From Bin5 sp965242905 (lineage in GTDB: Bacteria > Chloroflexota > Anaerolineae > Caldilineales > Caldilineaceae), in the NCBI GenBank assembly GCA_965242905.1, contig CBDETM010000002.1, positions 2,542,001 to 2,606,000 on the forward strand: a stretch of DNA of 64,000 bases, read 5' to 3'. A program made the translations under genes and the position numbers. Of this stretch, positions 1 through 8,153 are shown one piece after another. Positions within the stretch are counted from its first letter, which is position 1. Every line of letters begins with the position of its first letter. The notes under the pieces were generated by a model. That model saw only the letters and a list, made by a program, of their open reading frames with translations. It was not told where the DNA came from and ran no database searches.

Positions 1-1170
1 CGCCAGCTGCGGCCGTGGCTGCAACTGCGGGCGGACCTGATCGAGCAGTGCGGGATCATCGAGGACAGGTGGAATGGCAACTGGGACGCCATCCTGACTC
101 TGGAGGATCTCAAGGGCGCGATGTTGTGCCTGAAAGATCAACTGGGCGGCAAGCCTGTCATCTCCAGCCGCAGCGGCTTCACCGGCCATACGGGCAACTG
201 GGCCAAATGGCTGGGCACCGACCTGACCGTTTACTACAACCCCTACACCGAGCAGTATGAGTATGGCCCGTTGATGGACCGCTTCCGCACCATGGTCGAG
301 TTCATGAATTGGATGTGGGAGAACGGCGTCCTGCATCCGGAGTATGCGACCATGAGCGACCCGGACTGGGAGGCGCTGGCGCGCGGTACCTGCGAGGCCG
401 GAGCCATTCTCGAGAACACGGGCTGGCACTTCTATTCGTGCGTCGCCAATGCCGGCATTGACCAGGGCAAGTTCTACCCCGTCATGTCGCTGACCGTCGA
501 TGGCGAAAAGATTCTCTGGCCCGCCCCCTCCAATGTCTGGCTGGGGAACCCCCTGGTCATCTCGGGCTCCTCCTCCCAGGCAGAGATCGAAGCATCCGTG
601 TGGCTGATCGACTACCTGTTCAGCACCGAGGGCCGCTTCCTGATATACCAGGGCAAAGAGGGCGTGGATTGGACCTATCGCGCCGACGGCACCAAGTGCT
701 ATACGGACACCATTCAGCGCCATCCGAGTTTGAAGGAAAAGCACTACTGCGCCGGCGCGATCCCCGAGTCCCCGCCCGCGATGACCAACGAAACCGCGTT
801 CATCAATGACATCGGCTCGCTCGCCCGCGTATGGTGGCCAGAGGCCGAACCGCATTGGGGCCTGATGGCAGACTGGCCGGCGCCGGAATTCCCGGACGGC
901 TGGAGATGGATTGACGATCAGTTCATCAATCCCAGCGGCTCCTACGGCGACCCGCTGCCTTCCATCGTACTGAACGAGGAGGAGGCGGAGACAGCCGCCA
1001 GCCTCGGCGCTCCGATTGACACCTATCTGCTTGAAACGATCCAGCAGATGATCGAAGGGCAGATTGAAATCAATGACGACACGTGGGGCGAGCTCACCTC
1101 CACGATCGAGAGCATGGGCGCCCAGGACATTGTGGATGCCTACAACTCCGCTCTGTCGCGCGCGCAGTAG
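1..1170 (+). CDS. Extracellular solute-binding protein, C-terminal part (5' truncated by window edge)
   Basis: The frame is open from base 1 to the TAG at 1170, so the signal peptide and N-terminal lobe lie outside the window. The visible 389 residues have the Trp/Tyr-rich, acidic style of large (about 500 aa) carbohydrate-binding lipoproteins of the LipO/YtcQ type; a stretch near residue 200 (WLIDYLFSTEGRFLIYQG) matches the conserved segment of that family, WxxxLYTxEGxxLxxxG. It would capture a sugar or oligosaccharide outside the cell for an ABC importer encoded upstream. It resembles in layout the complete binding protein at 60385-62001. A strong terminator follows, so the downstream catabolic genes may be expressed at a lower level. 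Confidence 0.8.
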   Translation, partial: RQLRPWLQLRADLIEQCGIIEDRWNGNWDAILTLEDLKGAMLCLKDQLGGKPVISSRSGFTGHTGNWAKWLGTDLTVYYNPYTEQYEYGPLMDRFRTMVEFMNWMWENGVLHPEYATMSDPDWEALARGTCEAGAILENTGWHFYSCVANAGIDQGKFYPVMSLTVDGEKILWPAPSNVWLGNPLVISGSSSQAEIEASVWLIDYLFSTEGRFLIYQGKEGVDWTYRADGTKCYTDTIQRHPSLKEKHYCAGAIPESPPAMTNETAFINDIGSLARVWWPEAEPHWGLMADWPAPEFPDGWRWIDDQFINPSGSYGDPLPSIVLNEEEAETAASLGAPIDTYLLETIQQMIEGQIEINDDTWGELTSTIESMGAQDIVDAYNSALSRAQ

Positions 1171-1235
1171 AGTAGCTGCGACGCGCCCAATCTGACCGGC
1201 GTGCGATCCGGACTGTACGCCGTCTGACGACCAAG

Positions 1236-1275
1236 ACGCTGGGGACGGAGGGATTCGTCCCCAGCGTTCCTTTTC
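1236..1275 (+). terminator. Rho-independent terminator after binding-protein gene
   Basis: Perfect 12-bp inverted repeat ACGCTGGGGACG / CGTCCCCAGCGT (1236-1247 and 1256-1267) with an 8-base loop, followed by TCCTTTTC. It lies between the binding protein and the ThuA-like gene, where it could act as a full or partial stop that keeps binding-protein mRNA in excess. Confidence 0.75.
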
Positions 1276-1297
1276 ACTGGCGAGCGCCGGAGCAAAT

Positions 1298-1972
1298 ATG
1301 GCGAATGACAAGACGATAGAGGATCTGATCCGATGCGCGGTAATTACCGGCGGCCATGGCTATGACGTGCTCAACTTTCACCGGTTTTTCCGCGGCCTGG
1401 CGGGGGTCGATGCCTATATCCAGCATATGGACGACTTCGCCTCTGCACGCGCAAACGTGCGCGACAGCTACGACGTGGTTCTCTTTTACACGATGTTGAT
1501 GGATGGCCCCACCGACGACGGCGGGCCGTGGTACGCGGGACGGCCCAAGACTGCACTGGAACACCTGGGCGAGACGGAGCAAGGCATCGTCCTCCTGCAC
1601 CACGCCATCCTCGCCTACCCGCAGTGGCCCGTCTGGAGCGAGATGGTCGGTATCCAGGATCGCAGCTTCGGTCATCATCCCGAACAGACGCTGCGCGTCG
1701 AGATCGCCGCTCCTGAACATCCGGTAACCAAAGACCGCAACGCCTGGGAAATGGCCGACGAGACATACATGATGGATGAACCGGGCACGGACAGCGAGAT
1801 TCTGTTGACAGCGGACCATCCCAGGAGCATGAGCGCCATCGCCTGGACGCGGATGTACAGGCGTGCGCGTGTCTTCTGCTTCCAATCGGGGCATGACAAT
1901 CTGGCCTGGGCAAACCCCGGTTTTGGCGAGACCGTGTTGCGCGGAATCCAGTGGGCAGCGCAACGAATCTAG
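1298..1972 (+). CDS. ThuA-like domain protein
   Basis: A 224-residue protein with the class I glutamine-amidotransferase-like fold of ThuA (trehalose utilisation) proteins. Diagnostic parts are the opening VITGGHGYD, the central block VLLHHAI, the WEMADETYMMD segment, and the closing SGHDNLAWANPGFG plus VLRGIQWAA, which ends nearly every ThuA domain. ThuA proteins accompany sugar importers and dehydrogenases; a role in keto-sugar or disaccharide metabolism is likely but the reaction is not established. The next gene begins 28 bp later, and the two probably share a transcript with the dehydrogenase and glycosidase downstream. Confidence 0.85.
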   Translation: MANDKTIEDLIRCAVITGGHGYDVLNFHRFFRGLAGVDAYIQHMDDFASARANVRDSYDVVLFYTMLMDGPTDDGGPWYAGRPKTALEHLGETEQGIVLLHHAILAYPQWPVWSEMVGIQDRSFGHHPEQTLRVEIAAPEHPVTKDRNAWEMADETYMMDEPGTDSEILLTADHPRSMSAIAWTRMYRRARVFCFQSGHDNLAWANPGFGETVLRGIQWAAQRI

Positions 1973-2000
1973 GCGCGGCCTTTATCCCGGAGGCGGCTGT

Positions 2001-2951
2001 ATGCGTGCGTTGGTGACAAGACTCCGGCCCGATAAGAGACGCGAGAAGGTACTGGTCAGCGACTGGCCGGCGCCGCAAGGACCGACCGGCAACCAGGTCA
2101 AGAGCCGGACCATCTATTCGGGCATCACCAACGGCACCGAGCACAACGACCTGGTCGGCGGCAACTATGCGCACCCTGACGATGCGCTGCCGGCCGGGTG
2201 GGGCTATCAACACGTGGGGCGCGTGGTCGAGACCGGCCCCGATGTTACGCAGCTTGCCGCCGGCGACCTGGTGTATATCAACGCCGACCACAAGGAATAT
2301 GTGGTGACGCGTGAAGATGGGTTGCTCATCAAACTGCCGGAGGACGTTGACCCCAGGCAGGCCGCGCTGTTCGGCATGTCCAGTGTGGCGATGCGCTCCT
2401 GCCGGCACGCTGAGCTGCGCATGGGCGAACACGTTCTTATCGTCGGCCAGGGCTTTATCGGCCAGATGGCGGCGCAGATCGCCAGCGTGATGGGCGCACG
2501 CGTCGCCGTCTGCGAAATCGACCCGCGCCGGCTGGAACGGGCGCGACGGATCGGTGCCGCTGAGGCGGTATTCGACGTTGCCGGTGATGGATGGGAGAAA
2601 CAGATCGCCGGTGGCGCCTTCGACGCAGTCATCGACGTGGCGGGCGTCGAGGGGATGGAGGACCGGCTGATTCGCACGCTCAAGAGCCGCGGCAGGCTGT
2701 TGCTCATCGGCGGCCGCTTTAAGGTCAACTACACCTTCAATCTGGGCCAAGCGCACGAGATTACCATCAGACAGAACACGGGCTATGACCGTGATGATCT
2801 GGCGAACCTGTGCCGGCTCATCCGCCGCGGCCAGGTCGATATCGCGCCGCTGCTCCAGGACGTGGTGCCGGTGACGGAGGCCCAACGCGTCTACGACACC
2901 CTGCGCGACGCCCCGCATGAACTGTCGGGCACAGTATTTATCTGGGAGTAA
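2001..2951 (+). CDS. Zinc-type alcohol dehydrogenase-like (MDR) oxidoreductase
   Basis: Medium-chain dehydrogenase/reductase of 316 residues. The start at 2001 is chosen because CCCGGAGG stands 10-17 bases upstream; longer in-frame extensions overlap the ThuA gene. A GroES-like N-terminal half (with the proton-relay-like NADHKEYVV region) is followed by a Rossmann domain with VLIVGQGFIGQMAAQIA around residue 147 and the acidic CEID that favours NAD(H). The usual catalytic Cys/His zinc ligands of classical ADH are not evident in the N-terminal part, so it may be a zinc-free MDR acting on a sugar or polyol. The gene lies within a sugar-use cluster, which suggests oxidation of a hexose derivative. 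Confidence 0.8.
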   Translation: MRALVTRLRPDKRREKVLVSDWPAPQGPTGNQVKSRTIYSGITNGTEHNDLVGGNYAHPDDALPAGWGYQHVGRVVETGPDVTQLAAGDLVYINADHKEYVVTREDGLLIKLPEDVDPRQAALFGMSSVAMRSCRHAELRMGEHVLIVGQGFIGQMAAQIASVMGARVAVCEIDPRRLERARRIGAAEAVFDVAGDGWEKQIAGGAFDAVIDVAGVEGMEDRLIRTLKSRGRLLLIGGRFKVNYTFNLGQAHEITIRQNTGYDRDDLANLCRLIRRGQVDIAPLLQDVVPVTEAQRVYDTLRDAPHELSGTVFIWE

Positions 2952-3002
2952 GTCGCTGCTCGCGTGCTACGCGAGCGAGGAGGGCACACCGGGAGCCGAG
3001 CC

Positions 3003-5057
3003 ATGTCACAGATGCAGATTGGGGCGATTGATACGATCCGACTTGCGCGCGACGCCGGCCCGCGCCTGCGCACCGCAGCCGTCGAACTGGCACGCTGGAT
3101 CGAAAGACTGGGGGCGGGGAAGCCGGCCATCGGTGCAGACGCGGGGACTGTGACGGCGTTGTTAAGCACAAACGCGACCGACCTGGAGCCGGAGCACTTC
3201 TGTATCGACGTGGAGAGTACCGCGACGCTGCACATTACGGGCGGCGATGGACGCGGCGTGTTGTATGGCGTGCAGGAGTGCATCGACCGCGCCCGCCTGG
3301 GTCGGGCCATCATGACGATGACCGACGGCCCCCACTTTGCTCTGCGCAGCCTGGACATGTGGGAGACGCCATCCAGCATGGTCTGGTGTCTGCCCTTCGA
3401 CAGCATTCTGGACTATGACAAAATGCTGCGGCCCGAGGAGATCCCGGAGTACCTGGATTTCGCCCGGCGGCTGCTGGCCATGCGCGTCAACAGCCTCACC
3501 CTGTTCTCTCAATACGCGTCGAGAGGGTCGTTGTTCGAACGCTGGCTCTCACACGCCGAGTCGGTCGAGCGGTTCGCGCAGTTTATGGATCGCTTTGGCG
3601 TCTCAATACGTTTGGCGCTCCACTATACCTCTCCCGACGAAAATGGCCACTATGTGACGCTGTGTCCGTACTCGGATCATATCCGTGAGCAGTGGCAAGA
3701 CTTTGTGGCGCGTATGGCCGTCGCCATGCCGACGGTGCGCAATTTCAGGCTGAGAGGCGCCGGCGAAGAGGCGCCTGGCCCTCACGAAGACGATTGCGAC
3801 CGCTGCGCTGCGACGCCCCTGCGCGAGCGTGTCTTAGCGGGCATACGCGTGGTCAGCGACGCCGTGGCCACCCTCGGCGGCGATCTGATGTGGCTCACCG
3901 GCACCGACCAGGCCGCCCATGCTAGCGCGGAGGCGGAAATGTATGGCGACTGGGGGGATGACTTTCCCGAAAACGTGCGAATCGCACACTGCCATAACTA
4001 CTGGGACCTCCGCCCACCTTATCCGCCGCACCCGATCTGGAACCATACCGGTAATCGGCCCGCAGAACGTTCGCCCTATGTGCTTCAGGTCGCACTGGTG
4101 GGCGATTCGGCCGGCATGAACTTTCTGCCGTGCTCGATGGCGCACCGCTGGCAGGTGGACTTTCGCACGGCGGCAGACAAGGGATACGAGGGATGTGACG
4201 CCAACATGGCCGTACATCCCCAGTACGTAGACCATCCGCTCAACCTCTCCAACTGGCACACCTACGGCAAGCTGTGCTGGAACCCCTACCTCGACCCGGA
4301 CGATATCCTGTCCGAATGGCTGACGATGGAGTACGGGGCGGATGCGGTGGCGTTTCTGCCTGGCCTGCGTGCAACCTATCCCGCCACCATCGGCGCTCTT
4401 TTCAGCCGCAGCGCCTTTACCCAGTGCCACAGTTATGTTGCCCGCTACAACTACCTTGATACGCGGCTCAATGGACCGTGGCGCGTGTGGACGGATCTCT
4501 TGCATCCAGGGATGGACCGGGTCGGCGAGAACGTCCTCGGACTGGAGTTGCCGCTCGACGCCTATCCTCAGGCCCAGCGCGAGGCGCTGCGCAACGACCC
4601 GCGCTACCAACTTATTTTCAACCGCATGCCATTAACCGACGCCTATGCCGCCGAGTTGATGGCGGAGAAGCGCGTGGCCGCCGGCCATATGGAAGGCGTG
4701 CTGGCAGCGTGGCAGCAACTGGAAGGCAGGATTGACCCGGCATCCTTTGCCCACGTCGCCGGGTTGCTCGAAGCCAACCTGAACGACGTGCGCATCTTTG
4801 TGGACTGTTTCGGGCTGTACCTGGACTACAAACTGGGGCGGCTGCAGGCGGAGAAGATCGAGGCAATGCGCGCCCGTTACGCCGGCGTTCCCAAGGGCGA
4901 GGCTACGGTGGGGTCCCCGTATGACGGCTGGTTCTGGGATCACTTCGGCTGGCAGGGCACCTATTTGGAGTTCCTGGACGATCTGGAGAAACTGTTGCGG
5001 GGTGACACGCCCGGCCCGTTCTTTACCGGCGGAGCGACGGAGAAACAGTCGGAATGA
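3003..5057 (+). CDS. GH67-like glycoside hydrolase (alpha-glucuronidase-related)
   Basis: A 684-residue protein; the start at 3003 has GGAGCC upstream and follows the dehydrogenase by 51 bp. Residues about 1-110 form an alpha/beta domain like the N-terminal domain shared by GH20/GH67/GH84 enzymes (ITGGDGRGVLYGVQECID). The middle is a TIM-barrel-like region, and the stretch with NLSNWHTYGKLCWNPYLDPDDILSEWL plus EYGADA recalls the GH67 rule of a final NP(D/N)LxxxEILxEW helix. No signal peptide is seen, so it would act in the cytoplasm on imported uronic-acid oligosaccharides. The family call rests on motif memory; a distant GH family or an inactive relative is possible. Catalytic acids were not assigned. 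Confidence 0.55.
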   Translation: MSQMQIGAIDTIRLARDAGPRLRTAAVELARWIERLGAGKPAIGADAGTVTALLSTNATDLEPEHFCIDVESTATLHITGGDGRGVLYGVQECIDRARLGRAIMTMTDGPHFALRSLDMWETPSSMVWCLPFDSILDYDKMLRPEEIPEYLDFARRLLAMRVNSLTLFSQYASRGSLFERWLSHAESVERFAQFMDRFGVSIRLALHYTSPDENGHYVTLCPYSDHIREQWQDFVARMAVAMPTVRNFRLRGAGEEAPGPHEDDCDRCAATPLRERVLAGIRVVSDAVATLGGDLMWLTGTDQAAHASAEAEMYGDWGDDFPENVRIAHCHNYWDLRPPYPPHPIWNHTGNRPAERSPYVLQVALVGDSAGMNFLPCSMAHRWQVDFRTAADKGYEGCDANMAVHPQYVDHPLNLSNWHTYGKLCWNPYLDPDDILSEWLTMEYGADAVAFLPGLRATYPATIGALFSRSAFTQCHSYVARYNYLDTRLNGPWRVWTDLLHPGMDRVGENVLGLELPLDAYPQAQREALRNDPRYQLIFNRMPLTDAYAAELMAEKRVAAGHMEGVLAAWQQLEGRIDPASFAHVAGLLEANLNDVRIFVDCFGLYLDYKLGRLQAEKIEAMRARYAGVPKGEATVGSPYDGWFWDHFGWQGTYLEFLDDLEKLLRGDTPGPFFTGGATEKQSE

Positions 5058-5108
5058 AGTTTCAATGCAACGACTAAGCCTCATTCAGTGGGCGACGCCG
5101 GAAAAAGC

Positions 5109-5138
5109 GAGCGAAGGTTTCTCTCTCCTCACTCCTCT
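5109..5138 (-). repeat. Purine-rich hairpin repeat, copy 1 (reverse orientation)
   Basis: On the minus strand the 18-mer AGAGGAGTGAGGAGAGAG (plus-strand 5121-5138) is followed by CCTTCGCTC, which can pair with GAGTGAGG using two G-U pairs. The same core occurs at 10069-10086 (-), 25684-25701 (+) and, with one change, inside guaA at 35504-35521 (+). Confidence 0.6.
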
Positions 5139-5159
5139 CCACTCTTTCCTTGATTTTTT

Positions 5160-5436
5160 GGGCGGTCGGGCCTTCGGCCCTCCCTTGTGCGGGGGCTCCG
5201 CCCCCGCAACGCCCCCGGTCCTACAACCTCGCGCCGCAGCAAGTGTGTGGGCAATACGAAGTTGTCGTCCCGCGGCGGCCCGTACATCCCCCATCCCGCG
5301 TCTTGGCAGGTTCCGAGTATGTGCCAGCCCAAGCAAGACAGGCGAGGCAACTCCCATATGTCCCAACGTTCACCGTTATGACCATCGAGAGTCCGCTACA
5401 GAAACACTGACGGTACATTCCGCCCAGACAGACCGC
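5160..5436 (+). repeat. Dispersed non-coding repeat, copy A (about 277 bp)
   Basis: Starts with GGGCGGTCGGGCC and runs to CAGACAGACCGC. The first 60 bases fold as two GC-rich hairpins (GGGCC..GGCCC and GCGGGGGC..GCCCCCGC). The rest contains conserved blocks GTGTGTGGGCAATA, CCGCGTCTTGGC, GAGTATGTGCCAGC, AGGCGAGGCAACTCCCATA and CAACGTTCACCG that recur in copies B (10156-10425) and C (29456-29735); copy D (46842-46907) keeps only the hairpin end. GCGGTC near the start mirrors GACCGC at the end, a possible short terminal inverted repeat. No long reading frame is shared by the copies. Confidence 0.85.
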
Positions 5437-5453
5437 GAGCGCTTGTCACGGCA

Positions 5454-6917
5454 TCAGGACTCATTCACAGCGTAGATGCGCGCGTCGCGCAAGTAGAAGC
5501 GCAGGCAGACGTCACGCCCGGCAAGGCCCGTCGTGTCCTTCTCACCCCACCGCAGCGGCAGGGCGACGCCATCCACATCGCTGAGGACACATTTTTCGCG
5601 CTCGTAACCCTCGATGGCGCTGCCGTCCGGTTGCCGTACCTCCACCATAACGTAGGCCTGATCGGGTAGCAGCGTGCCCGTGCCGCTCTGCAGGTTGACC
5701 GTCAGGGGGCGTTGCGGGACATTGAACAGGCGCGACGAAAACTCGGCGTTCGACTGCGATCCCACCCACGTTATGCGGTCGACCGGCGTGCTGTAGCGCC
5801 GCATTGTGTTGTACTCCAGGAAGCACAGGCGGCCGTCAACGACAAAGGGTGTGCAGGTCGTAAACACGCCCACGTGCATCTCGCGCGCCGGGCGCAGCCA
5901 GCGCCGCCCATCGTGGCTCACCCACCATTCATAGGAGATATGCGGCCCGTGTTCGCCGATCATGAGCGGGCTGCGGGCATAGTTGCGCATCAGGCCGACA
6001 AAGCGATCACGGTAGGCGAACACGGTAAACATGTAGAGTTCGAGATCCGGGGTATCATCCGCATCCGGTTCAATGAAGTTCTCCAGGCGCGACCAGTGGG
6101 CGCCGTCGTCACTGCTGCGGATCGCCAGCACGCGGCGCTGGTCTGGCCCGATGTTGTCCGGCAGCGCCGCCGCGAATGGCCGCTTTACGGCCTGGTAGCA
6201 AAGGTATTTCCGGCTGCGCGGGTCGTAGATGGCCGAAAAGGCGTCGTTGCCGTCGCGGAAGGCCGGGTTATTCTCCCACTCCTGCCAGTGCAGACCGTCC
6301 GCTGAAAAGGCCGCGCCCGCGTTGTGAACCGGATGATGCCCCGGCAACGTCCCTTCGGCGTGCGCGGGCCCCCAGCCGGTGTGGATCATGGCGTAGCGGC
6401 GACTGGGATCGGGCGCGTCGTCGTTCCGCATCACCGAAAAGATGCCGCCATTGTCGATCAACACATTGGGCGACTTGGCGTCCGCGACGATGCCCAGGTC
6501 CGGCCGTTCGAAGTGGATGCCATCGCGCGTGCGGGCATAGCAGACCTGCCACTTCATCCGCGAGGGGTCCCAGCCCGGGCGTGTCAGGCTAAACGTTTTG
6601 TCGCTCTCAGAATGGCTGCGTGCGCTGGCCTGTTCTGCGCTCAGCCGCTCGACGAGAAACCGCTCGGGGCTGCGCCGCAGACTATACCAGACGTGGATGG
6701 TGCCGTCGGGCTCCTGGAGGCTGGTGAACGCCAGGTCCTGGGCGAATTCGTTCAGGTCCTCCTCCAGCCCTTGAGGAGGGCTTCCATCGCAAACGAGCCG
6801 GCAGCCGCCCGTAAGCAGCCGGCCGCGCGGCTCATGCGCGTCTTCCAGGGACATGAAGAGCAGAGTCAGGGCACCTCTGTCCTGCGGTTGGTCCACAACT
6901 GGATTGGCGCCGTTCAT
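5454..6917 (-). CDS. Predicted five-bladed beta-propeller glycosidase-like protein
   Basis: A 487-residue cytoplasmic protein with repeated propeller strand signatures of the GH32/GH43/GH68 superfamily type: YARTRDGIHFERP, AAFSADGLHWQEW, LAIRSSDDGAHWSRL and WWVSHDGRRWLRPA each carry the S-x-D-G-x-x-W turn that starts a blade. A C-terminal beta domain (from about residue 395) closes the protein. The start at 6917 is supported by GGGGAGG 8 bases upstream. Such proteins are common beside sugar importers and are annotated as glycosyl hydrolase-like, but no catalytic acid triad could be fixed by eye. It is convergent to the GH67-like gene, with repeat copy A in between. Confidence 0.6.
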   Translation of the reverse strand: MNGANPVVDQPQDRGALTLLFMSLEDAHEPRGRLLTGGCRLVCDGSPPQGLEEDLNEFAQDLAFTSLQEPDGTIHVWYSLRRSPERFLVERLSAEQASARSHSESDKTFSLTRPGWDPSRMKWQVCYARTRDGIHFERPDLGIVADAKSPNVLIDNGGIFSVMRNDDAPDPSRRYAMIHTGWGPAHAEGTLPGHHPVHNAGAAFSADGLHWQEWENNPAFRDGNDAFSAIYDPRSRKYLCYQAVKRPFAAALPDNIGPDQRRVLAIRSSDDGAHWSRLENFIEPDADDTPDLELYMFTVFAYRDRFVGLMRNYARSPLMIGEHGPHISYEWWVSHDGRRWLRPAREMHVGVFTTCTPFVVDGRLCFLEYNTMRRYSTPVDRITWVGSQSNAEFSSRLFNVPQRPLTVNLQSGTGTLLPDQAYVMVEVRQPDGSAIEGYEREKCVLSDVDGVALPLRWGEKDTTGLAGRDVCLRFYLRDARIYAVNES

Positions 6918-7033
6918 GCGCCTTGCCTCCCCTCTGGCCCGTTCCCCGTCATCGTCAGGCAGAGGCGGCTGCGGGTGAAAGCGCGGGTTTCCTACCCCGC
7001 TGCCACCAGCCTCGTCAGCTTTCCGGCTTCACA

Positions 7034-8065
7034 TCACGCCAACGCGGCCACCATCTCATCGGTGTAGCCGAAGATGGCCGGCGTACCGCCGGTATGAACG
7101 AACACCACCGGCTCCTGCGCCGGCAGGGCGCCCCCGCGGATGTGGGCCACAAGCCCGGAAAGCGCCTTGCTTGTGTAGACCGGATCGGTGAGGACCCCCT
7201 CGGTCCGGGCGAGCAGCCGCAGGGCCTCCAGCCCCTCCGGCGTGGGGATGCCGTAGCGCTCGCCGATGAAGGAGTCGTCGTTGTCGAAGTCGGCCGCGGT
7301 CAGGGTCACGTCCAGGTCCAGCCGTTCCGCGGCTTGGTTCGCCATCTCTGCCATGCGCTCTTCGTTGCCGTTTTTGGATGACGGGTTGATCCCCTTCACC
7401 TGCATCGGGTTGCCCACCGCCTTTAATCCGAGAACGAGCCCGGCCTGGGTCGTGTCGGCCGCGCTGACGTACATGTGCTGCAGTTCGACGCCCTGCTCGC
7501 GGCTCTGCCGCACCACTTCGAGGGCGGACTGGGCGTAGGCGATGACATCCAGGTCAATGGTATCGGCCTGCCGCGGTACGTAGACGTTGTGGCCGGCTGC
7601 CCGCAGTTCCTCAGCCTTGGCCGCGATCGCCTCCTGCTGGCGGTCGCGGTTGTTGTCCGAAAGCACCGTCACATGCGCGCCCAGCAGCCGCTGAATCAGG
7701 TTGTTGCCCGTGATCGCGGTCTTGTCGATCTCCCGTTCCGACCGCAGGATCAGATACAGCGTGATACCCAGCTTGGCGCAGGCCCCGGCCAGCTGGCGGC
7801 AGTAGTTGGACTGCACGGCCGCGCCGAAGACGATCGTATCGGCGCCGCGCTCCACCGCGACCGCCAGGCTGTATTCGAGCATGCGGGTCTTATTGCCCCC
7901 GAAAGCCAGCCCGGTCAGGTCGTCCCGTTTGATATAGACCTGCGGCCCGCCCAAGGCGGCGCTGAAACGGGGCAGATGCTCCAGCGGCGTATTCACCTCG
8001 CCCAGGTGAACTCGGTTCAGATTGGCTATCGCCATCTCCAGTTTGCTTTCCAGTGCGGACCCCAT
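7034..8065 (-). CDS. D-cysteine desulfhydrase / ACC deaminase-family PLP enzyme
   Basis: A 343-residue fold-type II PLP enzyme. The start at 8065 is preferred over a longer form because AAAGGAG lies 8 bases upstream. The PLP lysine sits in the signature RDDLTGLAFGGNKTRMLEY (Lys of GGNKTR), and VFGAAVQSNYCRQLAGACAK gives the Ser-Asn-Tyr of the substrate pocket; the C-terminal VFVHTGGTPAIFGY is the phosphate-proximal end typical of DcyD and ACC deaminase. It would deaminate D-cysteine (pyruvate, sulfide, ammonia) or a related D-amino acid; the two activities cannot be separated from sequence by eye. The minus-strand propeller gene follows 116 bp downstream. Confidence 0.85.
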   Translation of the reverse strand: MGSALESKLEMAIANLNRVHLGEVNTPLEHLPRFSAALGGPQVYIKRDDLTGLAFGGNKTRMLEYSLAVAVERGADTIVFGAAVQSNYCRQLAGACAKLGITLYLILRSEREIDKTAITGNNLIQRLLGAHVTVLSDNNRDRQQEAIAAKAEELRAAGHNVYVPRQADTIDLDVIAYAQSALEVVRQSREQGVELQHMYVSAADTTQAGLVLGLKAVGNPMQVKGINPSSKNGNEERMAEMANQAAERLDLDVTLTAADFDNDDSFIGERYGIPTPEGLEALRLLARTEGVLTDPVYTSKALSGLVAHIRGGALPAQEPVVFVHTGGTPAIFGYTDEMVAALA

Positions 8066-8153
8066 GACCACTTCTCCTTTTGATCTTTCCGAGTACTGAT
8101 CTGTCAATACGTAGCAAGCATATAGGCGCCTGACAAGAATGAAGCGCCGGCCT

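Noticed and set aside
1371..2918. Long minus-strand frame of 515 codons opposite the ThuA and dehydrogenase genes
   Set aside because: It is the antisense shadow of two well recognised plus-strand genes in GC-rich DNA; its translation is low-complexity and Arg/His/Ala-rich.
5085..5475. Short frames inside the dispersed repeats read as proteins (also at 10077-10477 and 29362-29750)
   Set aside because: Frames differ between copies, are Pro/Arg/Ala-rich and carry no ribosome site; indels between copies break any common frame. The conservation is at DNA level.
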